Shown here: positions 1 to 12,663 of the stretch, in pieces
Numbering within the stretch: position 1 is the first letter of the stretch
How the letters are laid out: each line of letters starts with the position of its first letter
Origin: Heliopora coerulea
Taxonomy: Eukaryota > Cnidaria > Anthozoa > Scleralcyonacea > Helioporidae
Direction: 5' to 3'
Assembly: GCA_030142905.1 (NCBI GenBank)
Contig: JASJOG010000084.1
Location: forward strand, 682,001-746,000
Length of the DNA stretch: 64,000 nt
Program-made: the position numbers and the translations under genes
The notes under the pieces: model-generated
Told to the model about the DNA's origin: nothing
The model's database searches: none
What the model saw: the letters and a program-made list of their open reading frames with translations, nothing else

Positions 1-977
1 TTTCCTCATCGTATTTTCTTATGGTTCTCCAATTCAATGTCGTTTGAAGTAGTATAAATTTGCACGAGAACTGAAATACACTGCTTGAACTTTACTAGAA
101 AACTTCGTTGAACAACTCTGCGTTGAAAAGCTGGTTTTAATCGACTGTGTCCAGACGTCTAACGTTATCAGGAATAAATACTGACACTACAGCCACTGAG
201 ACACAATAGCGACGAGCTAGCACACGGTGAATTCACCTTTCTCGTCTCCAGATATTGTGAGTTTACTAAGTACGGCCTCATGAAAAGTTTGGGAATATCG
301 TCCTGAATATGTCCAACGTATGAAAAACCAAAATTGACAAGGAACAGTCAAAACATGGGGAAGAAAGTTTTCCAACTTTCGGCAGCTCACGTACCTTTTT
401 AGCTTTCCAAACATTGTTTAACACTGCCAATGCAGTACTCTATTTTAATATCAGAACATCTGATTTCTGCTGATCAAAGCGTGCCCGTTTGCCTCTTCCA
501 TTCGATTTATCATGTTCAATAAACCAGTCATATTATGATCCTGTGTTTATGTCTCTGGAGCCACAAGCACTTGCAGCCGCACTAAGAAAAGTGAAGAGAT
601 TAAGGGACGAGAACGGATGCTGATGTAGTAAGTCGTCTGTGCGCGAAAATAAACAGACCTCATCCTTTGAGGCGTTACGCTTTTGTTATCACTTCAAGCT
701 TCGCTTTGTTTTAAAAATTTCTCTACTCGAGGACGACGCTTTGTGGTGATAACAAAAGCACTAACGCATCAGCCTGAAGGTTAACCGAAGGACGGACGAC
801 TTTATCTGCTAGTTGTAACTTTTCTTATTTCCTTTCCCAGGAAGCGTTTGACCTCAATAAAGTGCGGATGCGACCACAACATACTCGAGACAAAGAAATC
901 CGAGCTCTTCCGGTTGAGTAAGAATTCCCAAGCTTCTTGCCAGACGGCTCCTGTACTTCAACAGATAATTTTCAACA
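1..977. other. Upstream region of first zinc-finger gene
   Basis: No convincing coding exon seen. A pyrimidine-rich tract ending in CCCAG at 827-840 could be a splice acceptor, so the first coding exon may begin at about 841 with the segment 841-977 as 5' untranslated sequence. The open frames here are short and lack family resemblance. Confidence 0.4.
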
Positions 978-2946
978 ATGGACAGCACAACCCAAGGAGT
1001 CGATCCTTCAATTTACACGGATTTGTGGAGCGACAGCAAGGCCTCGCCGAGCTCAAACAGGATGATGTGCTATGCCCAAACAATATCAATGTTTTATCCC
1101 CGAGCGAACTTTTTTTACAGATGGTACCTTTTGAACGTTCATCCACATCGAACGAAATACATTGATGTGGAATCTCTCGGACTAGTTTATTCATTCTTAC
1201 CTTATGCAGATGGTTCAAGATGGCAAATTTTCGAAAGTTTGAAAACAGGAGAAGAATTACAAACAGTTCAAAGCGAAAGCAAAACTGAGACAACCGGTTT
1301 TCCATCAAACGAAGGTCAAACATTCTGCTTTCCTTATTTCCTGGCAAATTCCCCTCCGAGCCAAGACGCCGCGGAAGACATAAGCAAGAAGATTGTCGAT
1401 AAGAATGAAAGGCGGAAGAATTTTTGGAATTACAACGAGGCCGGTGATGAACTTTGGGAGTTTAACCAACGACGCCCAAGCGTCATCCGCAGACTGATAC
1501 CGAACGATGATAGCTGTTCTCCTAGAGAAGCCGTTTTGACTCCGAACGTATCCCCACAGCCTTTCATTGAAAAAGAGGAAGGGATCAAAACTAATGAAAG
1601 TTGGCAATCCTCTCCTATCCATAGTGAATCTCACCACTCCCATCCATGCTCAAACTCAAGGCTTGATCCGTCAAAAGCAAACGACTTCGATGTTCAGACA
1701 AAATGCACCCTTCCTAGCCCATTCAACGACATGATGACCGAGCTCAACGTTATGCAGAGCAAAATATCAGCTGAAGAAGTTGGCTCATCTACAACGGAGA
1801 AGAATTGCAAATTTTTATGTTTCTTTTGTAAAAAGCTATTTCAGCGGTTTTCACATTGGCAAGCTCACCAACAAGCCCATGTGGGAAAAATACCGTTCAA
1901 GCACCAACCACGTAGGCGAGGTTTCTCCAAAGCAGATGGTCTTCAGTGTCATGTTGCTTCACCTTTGAAGTATAAAAGCTTCAAGTGCCCGCTCTGTTCG
2001 AAGACTTTTCAAAAAAAAGCGTTTCTTGAGAAACATGTTTTTGCCCACACTAGCATTAAACCGTTCAAATGCGAGTATTGCAATAAACAGTTCAGTGATG
2101 CAGAGAGTATTCAGACTCATTTGCTGATCCACAAAGAAGAGAAAAGCTTCAGATGCCAGTACTGCAATCACTCTTTTATCAACGCCAAGAGACTTGTAAG
2201 GCATATCAGAGGGCATGAAGGTAAATAATTTAGTGAGCACGTAATGCAGGCAATAAATGAAAGGTGGTAGGAAGGAAGGAAGGAAGGAAGGAAGGAAGGA
2301 AGGAATGAAGGAAAGAAAAAAAGAAGAAAGGAAGAAAGGGAAGGAAGGAAGGATGGAAGGAAAGAAGGAAGGAAGGAAGGAAGGAAGGGAAGGAAGGAAG
2401 GAAAGAAAGAAAGAAAGAAAGAAAGCGTGAAGAAAGAAAGAAGGAAGGAGGGAAGGAAGGAAGATAGCAAGCAAGCAAACAAGCAAAGGGAAGAAGAGAG
2501 GATAGAAAGAAAAGAAAGAAAAGAAAGAAAGGGAAAGATTAAACTTTATCACCCTCAACCTCCTCCTTCTTCTTTTTCTTCATCATTTCCTACTTCTTCT
2601 TGTTCTACTTTAAATTTATTTCTATGATCATGATCATTTCAAGTGACTCGACATATTGAATTTGTATTCACGTTAAAAATTTTAAGGAAAGAAGCCATTC
2701 AAGTGTGAGATGTGCACTATGGCGTTTGGTAAGAAAAGTGCTTTGTTAGTCCATCACCGAGTGCATTCTGGGATCAAGCCATACACTTGTTCGGAGTGTG
2801 GAAAGGGCTTTTCGATTGCCGGTAATCTTCAACGGCATTTGTTGGTACATACCGGAGAACGACCATACAAATGTATGAAATGCCAGAGGACATTCAATAA
2901 TCCTAGTCATCTGTATAGGCATATAAAAAGCCAGCATATTCGATAA
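978..2946 (+). CDS. C2H2 zinc-finger protein, two coding exons
   Basis: Probable nuclear DNA-binding transcription factor (known role of the C2H2 family; target unknown). Exon 1 is 978-2220 and exon 2 is 2687-2946, joined as GAAG|gtaaat ... tttaag|GAAAG in phase 1. The joined protein is 500 residues. The first 270 residues or so are low in recognisable domains. Then come C2H2 fingers: CFFCKKLF...HQQAH, a degenerate unit that has lost its cysteines (FKHQPRRRGF), FKCPLC, FKCEYC, FRCQYC, and after the intron FKCEMC, YTCSEC and YKCMKC, ending in an FNNPSHL finger. That makes seven intact fingers and one degenerate one. The intron falls just before a finger, in the linker HEG|KKPFKC, which supports the junction. 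Without splicing, exon 1 would stop four codons into the intron. The ATG at 978 is the first in frame after the likely acceptor at 840. The intron is filled by a (GGAA)n array. The last three fingers closely match those of the gene at 15966-18289. I do not recognise a specific orthologue. Confidence 0.88.
2266..2530 (+). repeat. (GGAA)n polypurine array in intron
   Basis: About 265 bases of almost pure purine, mainly GGAA and GAAA units with occasional T. It fills most of the intron of the first zinc-finger gene, on its sense strand. The open frames across it (poly Lys/Arg/Glu one way, Phe/Leu/Pro/Ser the other) are artefacts. Confidence 0.95.
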
Positions 2947-2975
2947 AATATTGAGAAGAATTATGATTGTATGTT

Positions 2976-3019
<44 letters not shown>

Positions 3020-3235
3020 CATGTTTGTAGGTAAGTATGAATGTTGGTATGTACGTACATACGTTCGTATATATGAATCTATCTATGTATGCTTGAATGT
3101 ATGTTTATATGTTTGTATGTTTGTATGTATGTATGTGTGTATGTGTGAGTATGTATGTATGTGTATATGCATGTATGTATGTATGTGTGTATGTGTGTAT
3201 GTAGGTATGTATGCGCTTGTGTATTTATGAATTAG
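2976..3235. repeat. (TA)n then (ATGT)n microsatellite
   Basis: An (AT) run at about 2977-3016 passes into an impure ATGT/GTAT tetranucleotide tract up to about 3230. It starts about 30 bases after the stop of the first zinc-finger gene, so it probably lies in or just past its 3' untranslated region. Confidence 0.9.
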
Positions 3236-4040
3236 CATCCATGCATATGGCATGTATGAACCAGCATAAATGTTGGTGTGCTGGTGGTATACAAGTATTT
3301 AGATAGGTAGATAGGTAAACAGGTTTACTATTTGGAAACCAAACAGGAACACTTTACGAATCTGTAAAGATGCTGATGCTAAGGACTAGCATTTATTTTC
3401 GAAACGTCATATGTTGTAAAGCTTTATTAACATCTTGAAATGTGGCAATTATTCTGTATAAGGTTTGAAAACAAAAATGACAAGTGACAAATTTGTAAGT
3501 AAAGGCTCTCTATTTAAAGGTTCATTTTCTTGTAACATTTCATGCATCCAGAGACTTTCCGAAAATGGCGTCACCCTTTCTATCTTCTGATACACTTTAG
3601 CTTTTCAGACGTTACAATTGTCTGAGGTAGATAAGTAAAAATTAATTTCTTATGCAGCTTGCAAGGTTTGAAAATTCAAAGGGAAGCATGCAGTTCGTGA
3701 TCTCCAGCACCTTTTTTTTCCAGGTTATAAATGAGCAGAAGACTAAGTCTGTCATTTCCAAAAGAACTTTTAGAACGACGGAAAGTGTCGTGTGCAATTT
3801 TTCCATACCTCAAAATGTTTCCATATCTCAAAATATTCATCTTGATAGATATGCTAGTATAACGAAACTAGCATATGGAAAAGCTGTAAAAACCATTGTT
3901 CTTCATGAATGAAGTTTTGTCTAATAAGATAAATTTAATTTTTGTTTGTGAGTGAGTGTAAACGTTTTCATCTAGCATCTAGCGTGGTCGCCGAAGTGGG
4001 CCGGGGGTGGGAGAAGTACAAACCTCAGTAGTCCTCGTGG
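3236..4040. other. Intergenic, no feature recognised
   Basis: AT-rich single-copy-looking DNA. The only frame of note (3652-3912) has no family resemblance and no good splice context. Confidence 0.4.
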
Positions 4041-4353
4041 GGGTGCTGGTGGCACAGTGGTAGTGCACGTGTCTCTCATCACTGTGACAAGGGTTGGATT
4101 CCGGCTCCGTGCAGTTATCTGATTAAAATTACCTTGGTCACATGTGAGAAGAGTGTTGTCTAGTTTGTCTCTACAAAGCATCGCAGGTTTTCTCCGGGTA
4201 CTCCGGTTTCCTCCTGTAGTAACGCTGGATCCATGAGGGATGGCACTTGCTGGACCTCTAGGAAGAACAGCTTATGTAGCTGATAGGGTTATCCAGTATA
4301 AACAAAGGTACTTTACTTTACCAAATATATGCACCAAATAAATAAATAAATAA
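4041..4353 (+). mobile_element. tRNA-derived SINE, copy A
   Basis: The head reads GGTGGCACAGTGGTAGTGCA, which resembles an RNA polymerase III A box. A B-box-like GGTTGGATTCC follows about 40 bases on. The body contains CCTTGGTCACATGTGAGAAG and CTCCGGTTTCCTCCT, and the 3' end reads TATCCAGTATAAACAAAGG followed by TTTA/AAAT repeats. Three further copies lie at 23097-23377 (minus), 36488-36745 (minus) and 40614-40866 (plus), sharing head, body and tail. Nonautonomous; it encodes nothing. Confidence 0.85.
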
Positions 4354-4416
4354 AACAGCGATTTTGTCGTGGTAACAAATTTAAACACAGTTTTTAAATA
4401 CGTAGATACCATGGTG

Positions 4417-4778
4417 AATGGTAATTAAGATAAAGTAGGAGAAGATGAAGAGTAATTTACGCTTTGAAAAGGTATACACAGTTACCAAAGACTATTGGAT
4501 AGTTTAGTTCTTAAAAGAACTGTTTGAAACTTAGAGAGGTAAAATTCTACGTAAAGAATAAGCCTAAAGAATTAGAAAAAGCACGATGCAATTCGGCAGA
4601 CCACTTATCGTGCTTTTTTCTAATTCTTTAGGCTTATTCTTTACGTCGAATTTTACCTCTCTAAGTTTCAAACAGTTCTTTTAAGAACTAAACTATCCAA
4701 CAGTCTTTGGTAACTGTGTATACCTTTTCAAAGCGTAAATTACTTTTCATCTTCTCCTACTTTATCTTAATTACCATT
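4417..4778. mobile_element. Fold-back element with ~171-bp arms
   Basis: The left arm (4417-4587) and right arm (4607-4778) are near-perfect reverse complements around a roughly 19-nt loop. Arm ends are AATGGTAATTAAGATAAAG and its complement; the arms meet at GCACGAT/ATCGTGC. No coding capacity. It lies directly between copy A of the SINE and another SINE-like 3' end. Confidence 0.9.
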
Positions 4779-5056
4779 GCAAGAGGTCTGGTTAGAGTCC
4801 GGCTCCCCTCTTGTGAGGAGTTTTCACAAGCCAATTTCATCAACTTTTTACTTATAACTACTAAACCTAATAATCCTTACTCATCCCCTCAACCTTCCAG
4901 GTGGCTGGTAACCGGAGATCACAGGAAAACCACCACAACTTTCGGCTGGGGAGTTGACTTGATTGAGGGCCTCAAGTTTGTTGGCTTTGTATTACGTGCT
5001 ATCCTCTTTAAATATAGACTTTACTTACTTACTTACTAACTTACTTACTTACTTTC
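4779..5056 (+). mobile_element. SINE/LINE-like 3' fragment with (CTTA)n tail
   Basis: The segment begins GAGGTCTGGTTAGAGTCCGG, reminiscent of a tRNA-like B-box region. It ends in AAATATAGACTTTA followed by (CTTA)n at about 5022-5056. A tail of this design (AAATAAAG-like then tetranucleotide repeat) recurs near 40.9 kb and 61.7 kb in reverse orientation. Class inferred from structure only. Confidence 0.5.
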
Positions 5057-8000
5057 TAACTCTTCCTAACTCTTTCAAACGTGAGATCAAATTTACGGTA
5101 TTAACTACGTGAACAGGATTTGAACTCTCAAATCCACATATGTGGGGGTTGTTGCTATGAGGACTGAGCAACGTAAGCCACAATCAACAAATGTACCCCT
5201 AAAGGTCCAAAGAACAAAACAAGAGTATTTTGAGAAGGAAAAACGCTGTTGGGATAAAGTTATTTTATTTCTAAGTGGTGTGATTAATGACTGAGGTTAT
5301 ACTGAATTGGCATGTCCGTCTGGTTACCAAAGATATCTTCAAGAATGAATAAGTGTTGCCAAAACACTTTAAGTTTTTTTTTTTTTTTTTAAATCTACAA
5401 CAAATATTCTAATAATAACATGCGACAAGTAACCCGAAGGCAGGCACTTATATTATTCTCGTCTTGGAACACGTCAACTTTGGTAAATCATATTTAACAT
5501 GTTTATCCTGCAGGGATTTTTTCCCATAACAATAAATGACTCAAATAAAAACAAATCACAATTTTCGTCTGTCATGATATAGAATGTGAATGACAGTAAA
5601 ACTGGTAATATACTCAAATTTTAGATCAAAAATTACGATCAACATCATTAATACAAAGGGGAAGGAGTGACCTTTGATGCAGGAAAAATAACGGCTACAA
5701 CGTTCCAATTCGTCCATGACAACATTTCAAACACCTTTGACAACAATTTCGTTTCTTCGAAATTTAATAAACGTCGGGAGCGTTTATTAGAGGAAATACG
5801 GTATGCCATGTTTGTGAAGAATTATGTCGACAATAAAGTGCTATGTTTATGAATTCTCACGACTGGTAAGTCCTGTTGTATACAAGGAACTTACTCTGTG
5901 GTAACTGGAGCGCTTTCAACTCCAACGTCTACGCAGTTTCCTGGCTGAAATTGCAAAGTGCGTAAGATCGCCGGAGCAGCCAAACGGGGCTTAAGAAGGG
6001 TGATTCTGTACTTATAAATCAGATTGCTTTACTAAAACTTGTCATTAAAAACAGTAAAACGTCTTTCTCCAACGGTTTCTTGCGGTTTGAGTCCAGAACA
6101 TGCTTTTGAAAGAAATTTTTTACATTGACTGATAAAAAAAAGAAGAATCTTTCTGGTCACAATACCTATTTCTCTTAGTGAATGTAAGATACAAAGATCC
6201 AAACCTCAGACTACCTCTTAAAACATCACCTACATGCGTTTAAATTTCTTGGGTTATAATTCTACGTCTGTTGTTTTATGATGATTGAGTTTACGTGACT
6301 TCTGGCAGCAAGAGGCCAGCTAGCCAGCCTAAATCGCCCAGTAAAGCAGTAACCTTACAGTGGCGAAGCTAAGCATAGCAACTGTTCATGCAATGCAAAT
6401 TTAAGATTACCTATACCTGGCAACAAGATCATGCTATGCAATTATAAAATTATATAGAATATTAAGATGTCAACCAAAACATGGCCATAACATTCTCCTG
6501 CAATTTCTAGTCATGGCTATTGATTTTCCGGGCGGAAAGCGCAATCGCAATATAAAGATCAGAGCCCAGCTCAGAGTTCTTAAATGTATCACCATAGTAA
6601 AAGAGGCAACTCGAAAAGTTTTAAAACATGTTTACTGACGGTTCGTTGCGGCGTGCAACGTCTTCAGAGTATGGATTAACAAAGGTGAGAAAGAACTCTA
6701 TATATGGATCTATTATTTACATACTGGAATAATTAGGCGGCTAACCAATAGAAAACTGCGTGACCTGACAGGAAGTGACAGGCATACCGAAGAGGAAAGT
6801 ATTAAAATAGAGAAAGAGGTGCGGAAGAGATATTTTCGTTGAGAGACGGTTTGTATTTAGAAATAAGTAAACTCTCACGAATGAGGAGTTCAAAGTTAGA
6901 GAAAGATCTGCAGGAAGAAATGATGGAAAAATCGTTGATTCACCACATTTCATTTGCATTTTTGTTTAGTAACCATTGTGTTGTTGGATCTAAATGGCCT
7001 GATAACGAATATCCTAGACCATTTTAAACTCTTATAGCGAAACTCGTTGCTATGTTGCCAATGTCATCTTAGTGAAAAATCGAGCGGCACGATTCTTTAC
7101 GTCTAGCAACCTTTTTGCTTACATTATCGGTGAATTGGTCTGTCACCACATCGAAAGAGAAACAGTAAAGACCACCAATGACGAAAATAAGAAGACATCA
7201 AAACACAATCAAAATATTTCGTTTGATTTACGCTTGTCTCACATCTCGATTCCGGTTAGTTTGACCGTTAGCTTTTCACACCATTTTTGACATCAAATCT
7301 CCCGGTTGAGAATTTTTAACTATGGGTGGAGTTCTTTTCAAACGCTATTCCAGAATGTATGAAAACGGAAACTCCCAAGCTCTGAACTTAAAACTTCCTT
7401 GTAAAGGTAAAAAAGAATTTCACCGAGTCCCGAAACACACTATCAAGGACTGAATCCGCTTTCACTTATCCTATGGTTTGACGTATTCCACGGAGGTATC
7501 AGATTGGATGTACAAGGTATCTTGCTTAACGCGAGACTGTACAAGGAGAAACAAATTGGTACTTCGATTCAAATTTTGAAATCCCGAAGTCATCTCGTAT
7601 GTCAAGCCAATTGTATATCTAATTACCACGAAATCATTCTCATAAAACTCTTTAATGTAACTTGATATTTAGGGAGTTTATATTACATGCGGTGCGGCAG
7701 CTCTGTCGCCTAAGTCAAGAATCGGTGCATGATCGAAAATCATGGGTTGTAAAATTACTTTAGCAGACCGAACACTGTTGAAACAATTTGTTTATAGTTT
7801 AAAAAAAGCGGTGTCCACGACTCAGGAGCCGTTCTTGCATAAATAGCTCAGTTTGTGCCTTACGTAGTTTGCGTGTTATACGAGAACTCCAGTTGGATAT
7901 TCAGGTGACTACGTACAAGGTGTTTACGTAGTTAAATAGTATAATACTGGCATGAGACTATTGTCACTTACAAGGGCCACTTGCAAGCACGTTTCTGATT

Positions 8001-8169
8001 GAAAGCATCAGACCCTCTTGATGCCGCCAACTTTGTGGTATTCACAATGCGGAAACTGCATTTTTCCCCTTTCATTTTGAATTAAACAGAACGTTTTGTC
8101 CAGCTCGCCCTTGTGGTTAGTCTTTTGTTCGAGCACGTGGTTATTTTGGTCCGTTTCATGTTACGTTCA
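5057..8169. other. Intergenic, gene-poor
   Basis: No coding exon supported; all open frames are short and unlike known proteins. A poly-T run is at about 5377-5390. On the minus strand, 6668-6641 carries CTGAAGACGTTGCAC...CAACGAA, a motif similar to one on the plus strand at 11841-11872, so a degraded repeat is likely there. Confidence 0.4.
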
Positions 8170-8343
8170 AGAAACAAACTCCGAAAAACATCTTGAAGAC
8201 TTGAAATTTAAGTAAAGACAAGACTAATGTAAACAGGTTTCACAATTACTTTGAAATAAGATCGAAATATTACAGTTTACATTCGTCTTTATTTCACTTA
8301 AATCTTAAGTCTTCAAGATGTTGTTTTTGGGAGTTTGTTTCTT
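8170..8343. mobile_element. Fold-back element, ~70-bp arms
   Basis: Inverted repeat: the left arm (about 8170-8236) beginning AAGAAACAAACTCC is mirrored with a few mismatches by the right arm (about 8275-8343) ending GGAGTTTGTTTCTT. The spacer is about 38 bases. Noncoding MITE-like structure. Confidence 0.85.
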
Positions 8344-11300
8344 GCTCTATTTCCTTAAATTGTCGGCTGGTAATGGCTTATGTTACGTTCACCCGATGAC
8401 ATATTGTTTCCAGTGAAAATCTCTCTCGCCAAAATAAGAGCTATTATACAGCACTTATTTGTCTCCATGTAGTCGATCGAATTAACGAAAACGTCAACTT
8501 TTGAAAACCTATTCATGCCAACGGGAATTTTACAAGGATAATTTTATTCAAATCAATCATATTTATTAGATAATCAACCTTTATTATCCTATAGGCATTT
8601 TTAGTCATATGGTTTAATTCTGGATTTATATATCTCATCTGATCATGATCATTTATCACCCGAACTGGAGTTTTGGACCGTACCTGCGAAGTAGTTGGCC
8701 ACATACTTGAATTTCCGACGGGTCACGGGTAGAAGAAATAGCTCTAACAATTTTGGTCGCCATGTATACCTAACATATCAACTATGAGGAGCTTTGTTTC
8801 TTCAATGCAGACACCCTCTATGGCGAGAGAGGCATGTACTTTCGGTTTTCTTCTTCTGACTGGGTTCTCAATCGAAAGTCTCGTAGTTTTTCTCAACAGA
8901 ATACTGTGTTGGAAACTCCTTCGATTTACACATGCCTCCGGAAAATTTAACAACTTCTACACCAGGCAAGGAGATTGTGTGACGCTGCAAAAACTGTTTC
9001 CCTGTTCGTTCTTTTCTCTATACAGACGCCACGTCCTTATGTCAACGTCGTGAAGTAAAACCCGCAGAATCAAATATTGAAGATGCGTAGTCTAATAAGC
9101 TATTTCTGACGTTACGGGGTACTTTGTGACGTGCTCTCAACTACATGTTGGTAATAAACAACAATGTATATATCAGTCCATTATTCAGCGATATTTTTTA
9201 GAGGAAACTGTGATGGCGTTCCTGGAGAATTTGGTAGAGCTGAAAAGTAAGCAAAAACTTGAAGATGAAACAGTTTTTATGTCCCCCTCAAAAATTTCGG
9301 TGTCAGTCAGTGAATGGGTCTTTCAGAGTTTCAATCTCCCCTACGCATCCACTTTTAGATAAAAAGTTCGATAAAGTCGGAATCACAGAGCAATTTTTCT
9401 AAGCTGAGGGTAAAAATCTCATAACCTCCATTTCTAGAGAACATACAATTAAAAATAACACAATTTATACTTTTATTCCTGACTTCCCATTGCCCAAGGA
9501 GGTCATCGGTAACTGTGTTTTTATATTCTGTAAAATAACTCCTGTTCAAGCGGGATATTTCCGACAATTTACAACGCTTCGTTGGCATGAAACAAGTCAC
9601 TGCAAAACGGTGGAAATCACCTTAAAAAGGCAAGCGGCTCTTACTACGGGCCCGTCCTTCCAATATCAGGCCAAACTCGAACGAGGTATCCCATCTCTGT
9701 CGAAACACTGGCAGTCTCCAAATAATCTAAAGTGAAATTACCTCATGTCATTCAACCAGTCCTCTTAGGAAGATTAACTTTTAATACCAAGCCAGTCGGA
9801 AGATTGTCTTGAGTAAGTGTGACGGTTCTTGGAGGCATATCCGTTTTCTTACAAACTCTTGGAGAAGAGTATCACTCATAGGAAAGCAAGTGCTTTTAGC
9901 TGGGAGGACTAGCTCTTTTCTCTTAAGCCCTAAAAACGATCAACTTGGAGAAGCAAATCTACCTCTGAATGTAAACAGCCTTCTATATTATATCTTGATG
10001 CTGAACTGGTCACGCAGTTTATATAAACCACATGGATCCATGGGGAGGGCTATTGCCTTTCTCGCAAAAACATCTTGTAAAATATTCAGTACTTTAAATT
10101 AATTGCTGCTTCCGTCAGAATATTTTAAGATATCAATCCATTGGAATGTGGCTGAATATATATACCTTTAACTGGTTCTCATCAAGGACATGTGTTCCAG
10201 TGCAAACTTTTCACACTCTAGTGAAAGACCACGACAAGAAGATTGGGTTGACGATGCTGTCGTCTGTCCGATTACGATGGACACGATAATTGGACCAAAC
10301 TTGGAATTTGCTAACCGCAATAAATTACAGTTTTAGATTCTCACCACAAGACAGCCATTGGAACGACAAATATGGGTGGGAAAGGCTGCACCTATATTCG
10401 GCAAAAAGTCGACAAATTTAATGCTTCGAGAGATCTCTAAGCCTTCCCTTGTCAATTTAATTTTTCGGCTTTCGTGTGTCTCAAACGTAAGAGGAGGACA
10501 CAGGAAATTACTCTGCGTCCATCTGTCGTTGCCGTGAGGTTATATTGGGTACATGATTCCAAAAATAGACGGAATAACGTTTGACTGAACCCGCAGTGTA
10601 ATTATGTTTACAAATTATTTAAAAGAACCTCTTGTTCGTCATGACAACTACGCGAAGCCGCACGTGGAAAATTAGATAAGGCTCTCAATTTTTCAAACTC
10701 AGATAGCCATTTGCGCATGAAAAGGTAACAAAGATATTTCGCGAAATGAATTTCAATGAAATGAGCAAAAACAAGACAGTTGAAATGGAAATGTTTCGAT
10801 TTTATGTTTTCACATGAGAGTGACTCGTGCCTCGGACTGACCCAACCAGGGCAATTCTCCTTTTTTCGATGCACTGGTTATGAAGAGCTGCGCCTTTATG
10901 TCATCTTGATAAGATTGCCGTAAAAACAGGCTAAATTTATGGTCCTCATCCTGTGTTCATTGTATAGGATTTTGGTAATGCAGTGTTAGTGCAGTGAACT
11001 GGGTATACTAGAAGAGTTTGACATTCAATCTCGTCACCATGAAATGAAAGGTGAATTCGAGTCAAGAAGAGAGAAAACTTTCCCCGAGTCGCAACTTAAT
11101 GTTGTTGCCATAAATGCATCTTTAAAATGGCAACTGGAGTCGTAGCATAGACGTATAGCACGTTGGAGTAGATTTCCACATTGTGAGTCTTTAAAGCTGA
11201 AGGCAGTAACTAAAACTATATTCATCAAAGGGAACCAAGAAAATGTTCCTTAAGTTAATACTGAACATTTAAAGTTTGAAGTGTTGGTTTGGGTTTTCTT

Positions 11301-11579
11301 TGCATTTACGTTTGGCCAGTAGTTTCCATTTCTGTTTGTCAGGAAGAGCCAAATGACGGAGTCTGTGGCAAATGCTGGAAACAAACCGGTTCTAATTCTG
11401 AGTCATGGCAAATGACGTTCCAAATAAATATGAGCACCACCTAAAATAGTACAAAATTATGTGACAAATAATGAGTTGTTTTTCCCCTCATCTAAAACAT
11501 CTCCTTTACCCCACTGTCTCTTTTCTAACACTGTTTTGGTTGGTTGGACGCTTGATCAGTTAGACCGCTAGAACGTTTA
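8344..11579. other. Intergenic, gene-poor
   Basis: No supported gene. The frames at 8784-9053, 9126-9362, 9490-9735 and 9809-10102 are short, have no recognisable domain and show no convincing splice context, so I read them as chance frames. Confidence 0.35.
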
Positions 11580-11900
11580 AAACAGAATATGGAAGAAGTG
11601 AAGGCAAACAACTTCTTACTGGTCCATTTATTGAAAAAAACGTTTCGGCTGTTCAGCCTTCATCAGTTAAAACGGCATCGTTCTTTGAAAGTATTACCTT
11701 ATACAGTACATATTTGCATAGAAATTATTCATAATTAACATCAAAAGTTTTCACGTGAATAAGTTTTTACTAAAAAGTTTTACCAATATGATAATAATAT
11801 TAAATATGATATAAACATTGACAACGTTGTTATCCAATACCCTGAAGATGTTGCACATTTGTAACGAAAGATTATTAAATTTATTTCATTTGGAGCTGGG
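11580..11900 (-). other. Hammerhead-like core motif in a degraded retroelement-like segment
   Basis: On the minus strand at 11666-11641 the sequence runs CTGATGA, then GGCT-GAAC-AGCC (a short hairpin), then GAAAC: the order CUGANGA / stem II / GAAA of a hammerhead ribozyme core. An AATAAA follows shortly after. On the plus strand at 11841-11872 a related CTGAAGATGTTGCAC...AACGAAAG lies nearby, inverted. Hammerhead cores are known from Penelope-like retroelements and retrozymes. I could not see a clear stem I or stem III or a proper NUH cleavage site, so activity is not claimed. Confidence 0.35.
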
Positions 11901-12071
11901 TCCTTATCTTTATTTTTCGTTTATATGGCAGTACTAGCCATTCCGGACAGTTTATTGCCCCACCTAACATATGCCTGGCTGGCTGATAGCTCACTCCAAT
12001 TATGAGACGAATTCGAAGTTTGAATTGATCAAATTTCAGCTACTTTGGTGATAAACGAGCTTTCAGCTATG

Positions 12072-12663
12072 ATTCAGGCTGGTACATTGTAAATACCAGC
12101 GCCAGTTTTTAAAACATCGTTCCCCTTTGGGCCGATTTCTTAAATCGTTTCCACCTTCAGAGATTCAGAGTTCAGATGGTATGTTTCCACCACATATCAA
12201 TCTCCTCTTTTGAAGCCCGCTCCACCATGCAATTCTGCCTCCTCTTTTTTCTGACCAGTTGATGAGCAGCAACAAAGGACAAATAAAAAGTGCATGAGGA
12301 TCAGCTCTGTAGTGGAGCAACAAACTAAACCATACTAGAGCATTGGGGAAGAGACAAAGAAACGTAAAGGCTCCTCAACAAGAAACGATCATGACCCTAA
12401 TTCTCAATTACAATTCGTTCACGACTGTTGCAACTCGTCCTAGAGAATCTTATGACCGAATCGGATACATCAAGACGAAAAGGTTCTCTTTGATAAACGA
12501 CTGAACACAGATTAACTCAATGCTCCGAATATATTTGCTCTAGAAAGAGTTAAAGGAACGTTTACTCTGAATCTCTGAAGGGGGAAACGATTTAAGAAAT
12601 CGGCCTAAAGGGGAACGATGTTTTAAAAACTGGCGCTGGTATTTACAATGCACCAGCCTGAAT
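12072..12663. mobile_element. MITE-like element with ~104-bp terminal inverted repeats
   Basis: The left terminus (12072-12175) begins ATTCAGGCTGGTACATTG; the right terminus (12560-12663) is its reverse complement with few mismatches. Both arms contain CCAGCGCCAGTTTTTAAAA and AAATCGTTTCC or their complements. The internal 384 bases have no recognisable ORF. I see no clear target-site duplication. Probably a nonautonomous DNA transposon. Confidence 0.8.

Noticed and set aside
1959..2558. 199-residue minus frame rich in Phe/Leu/Pro/Ser
   Set aside because: Translation of the (GGAA)n array in the zinc-finger intron.
9126..10102. Series of plus-strand frames of 78-97 residues
   Set aside because: No motifs, no splice consensus linking them and no ATG context; chance frames in gene-poor DNA.
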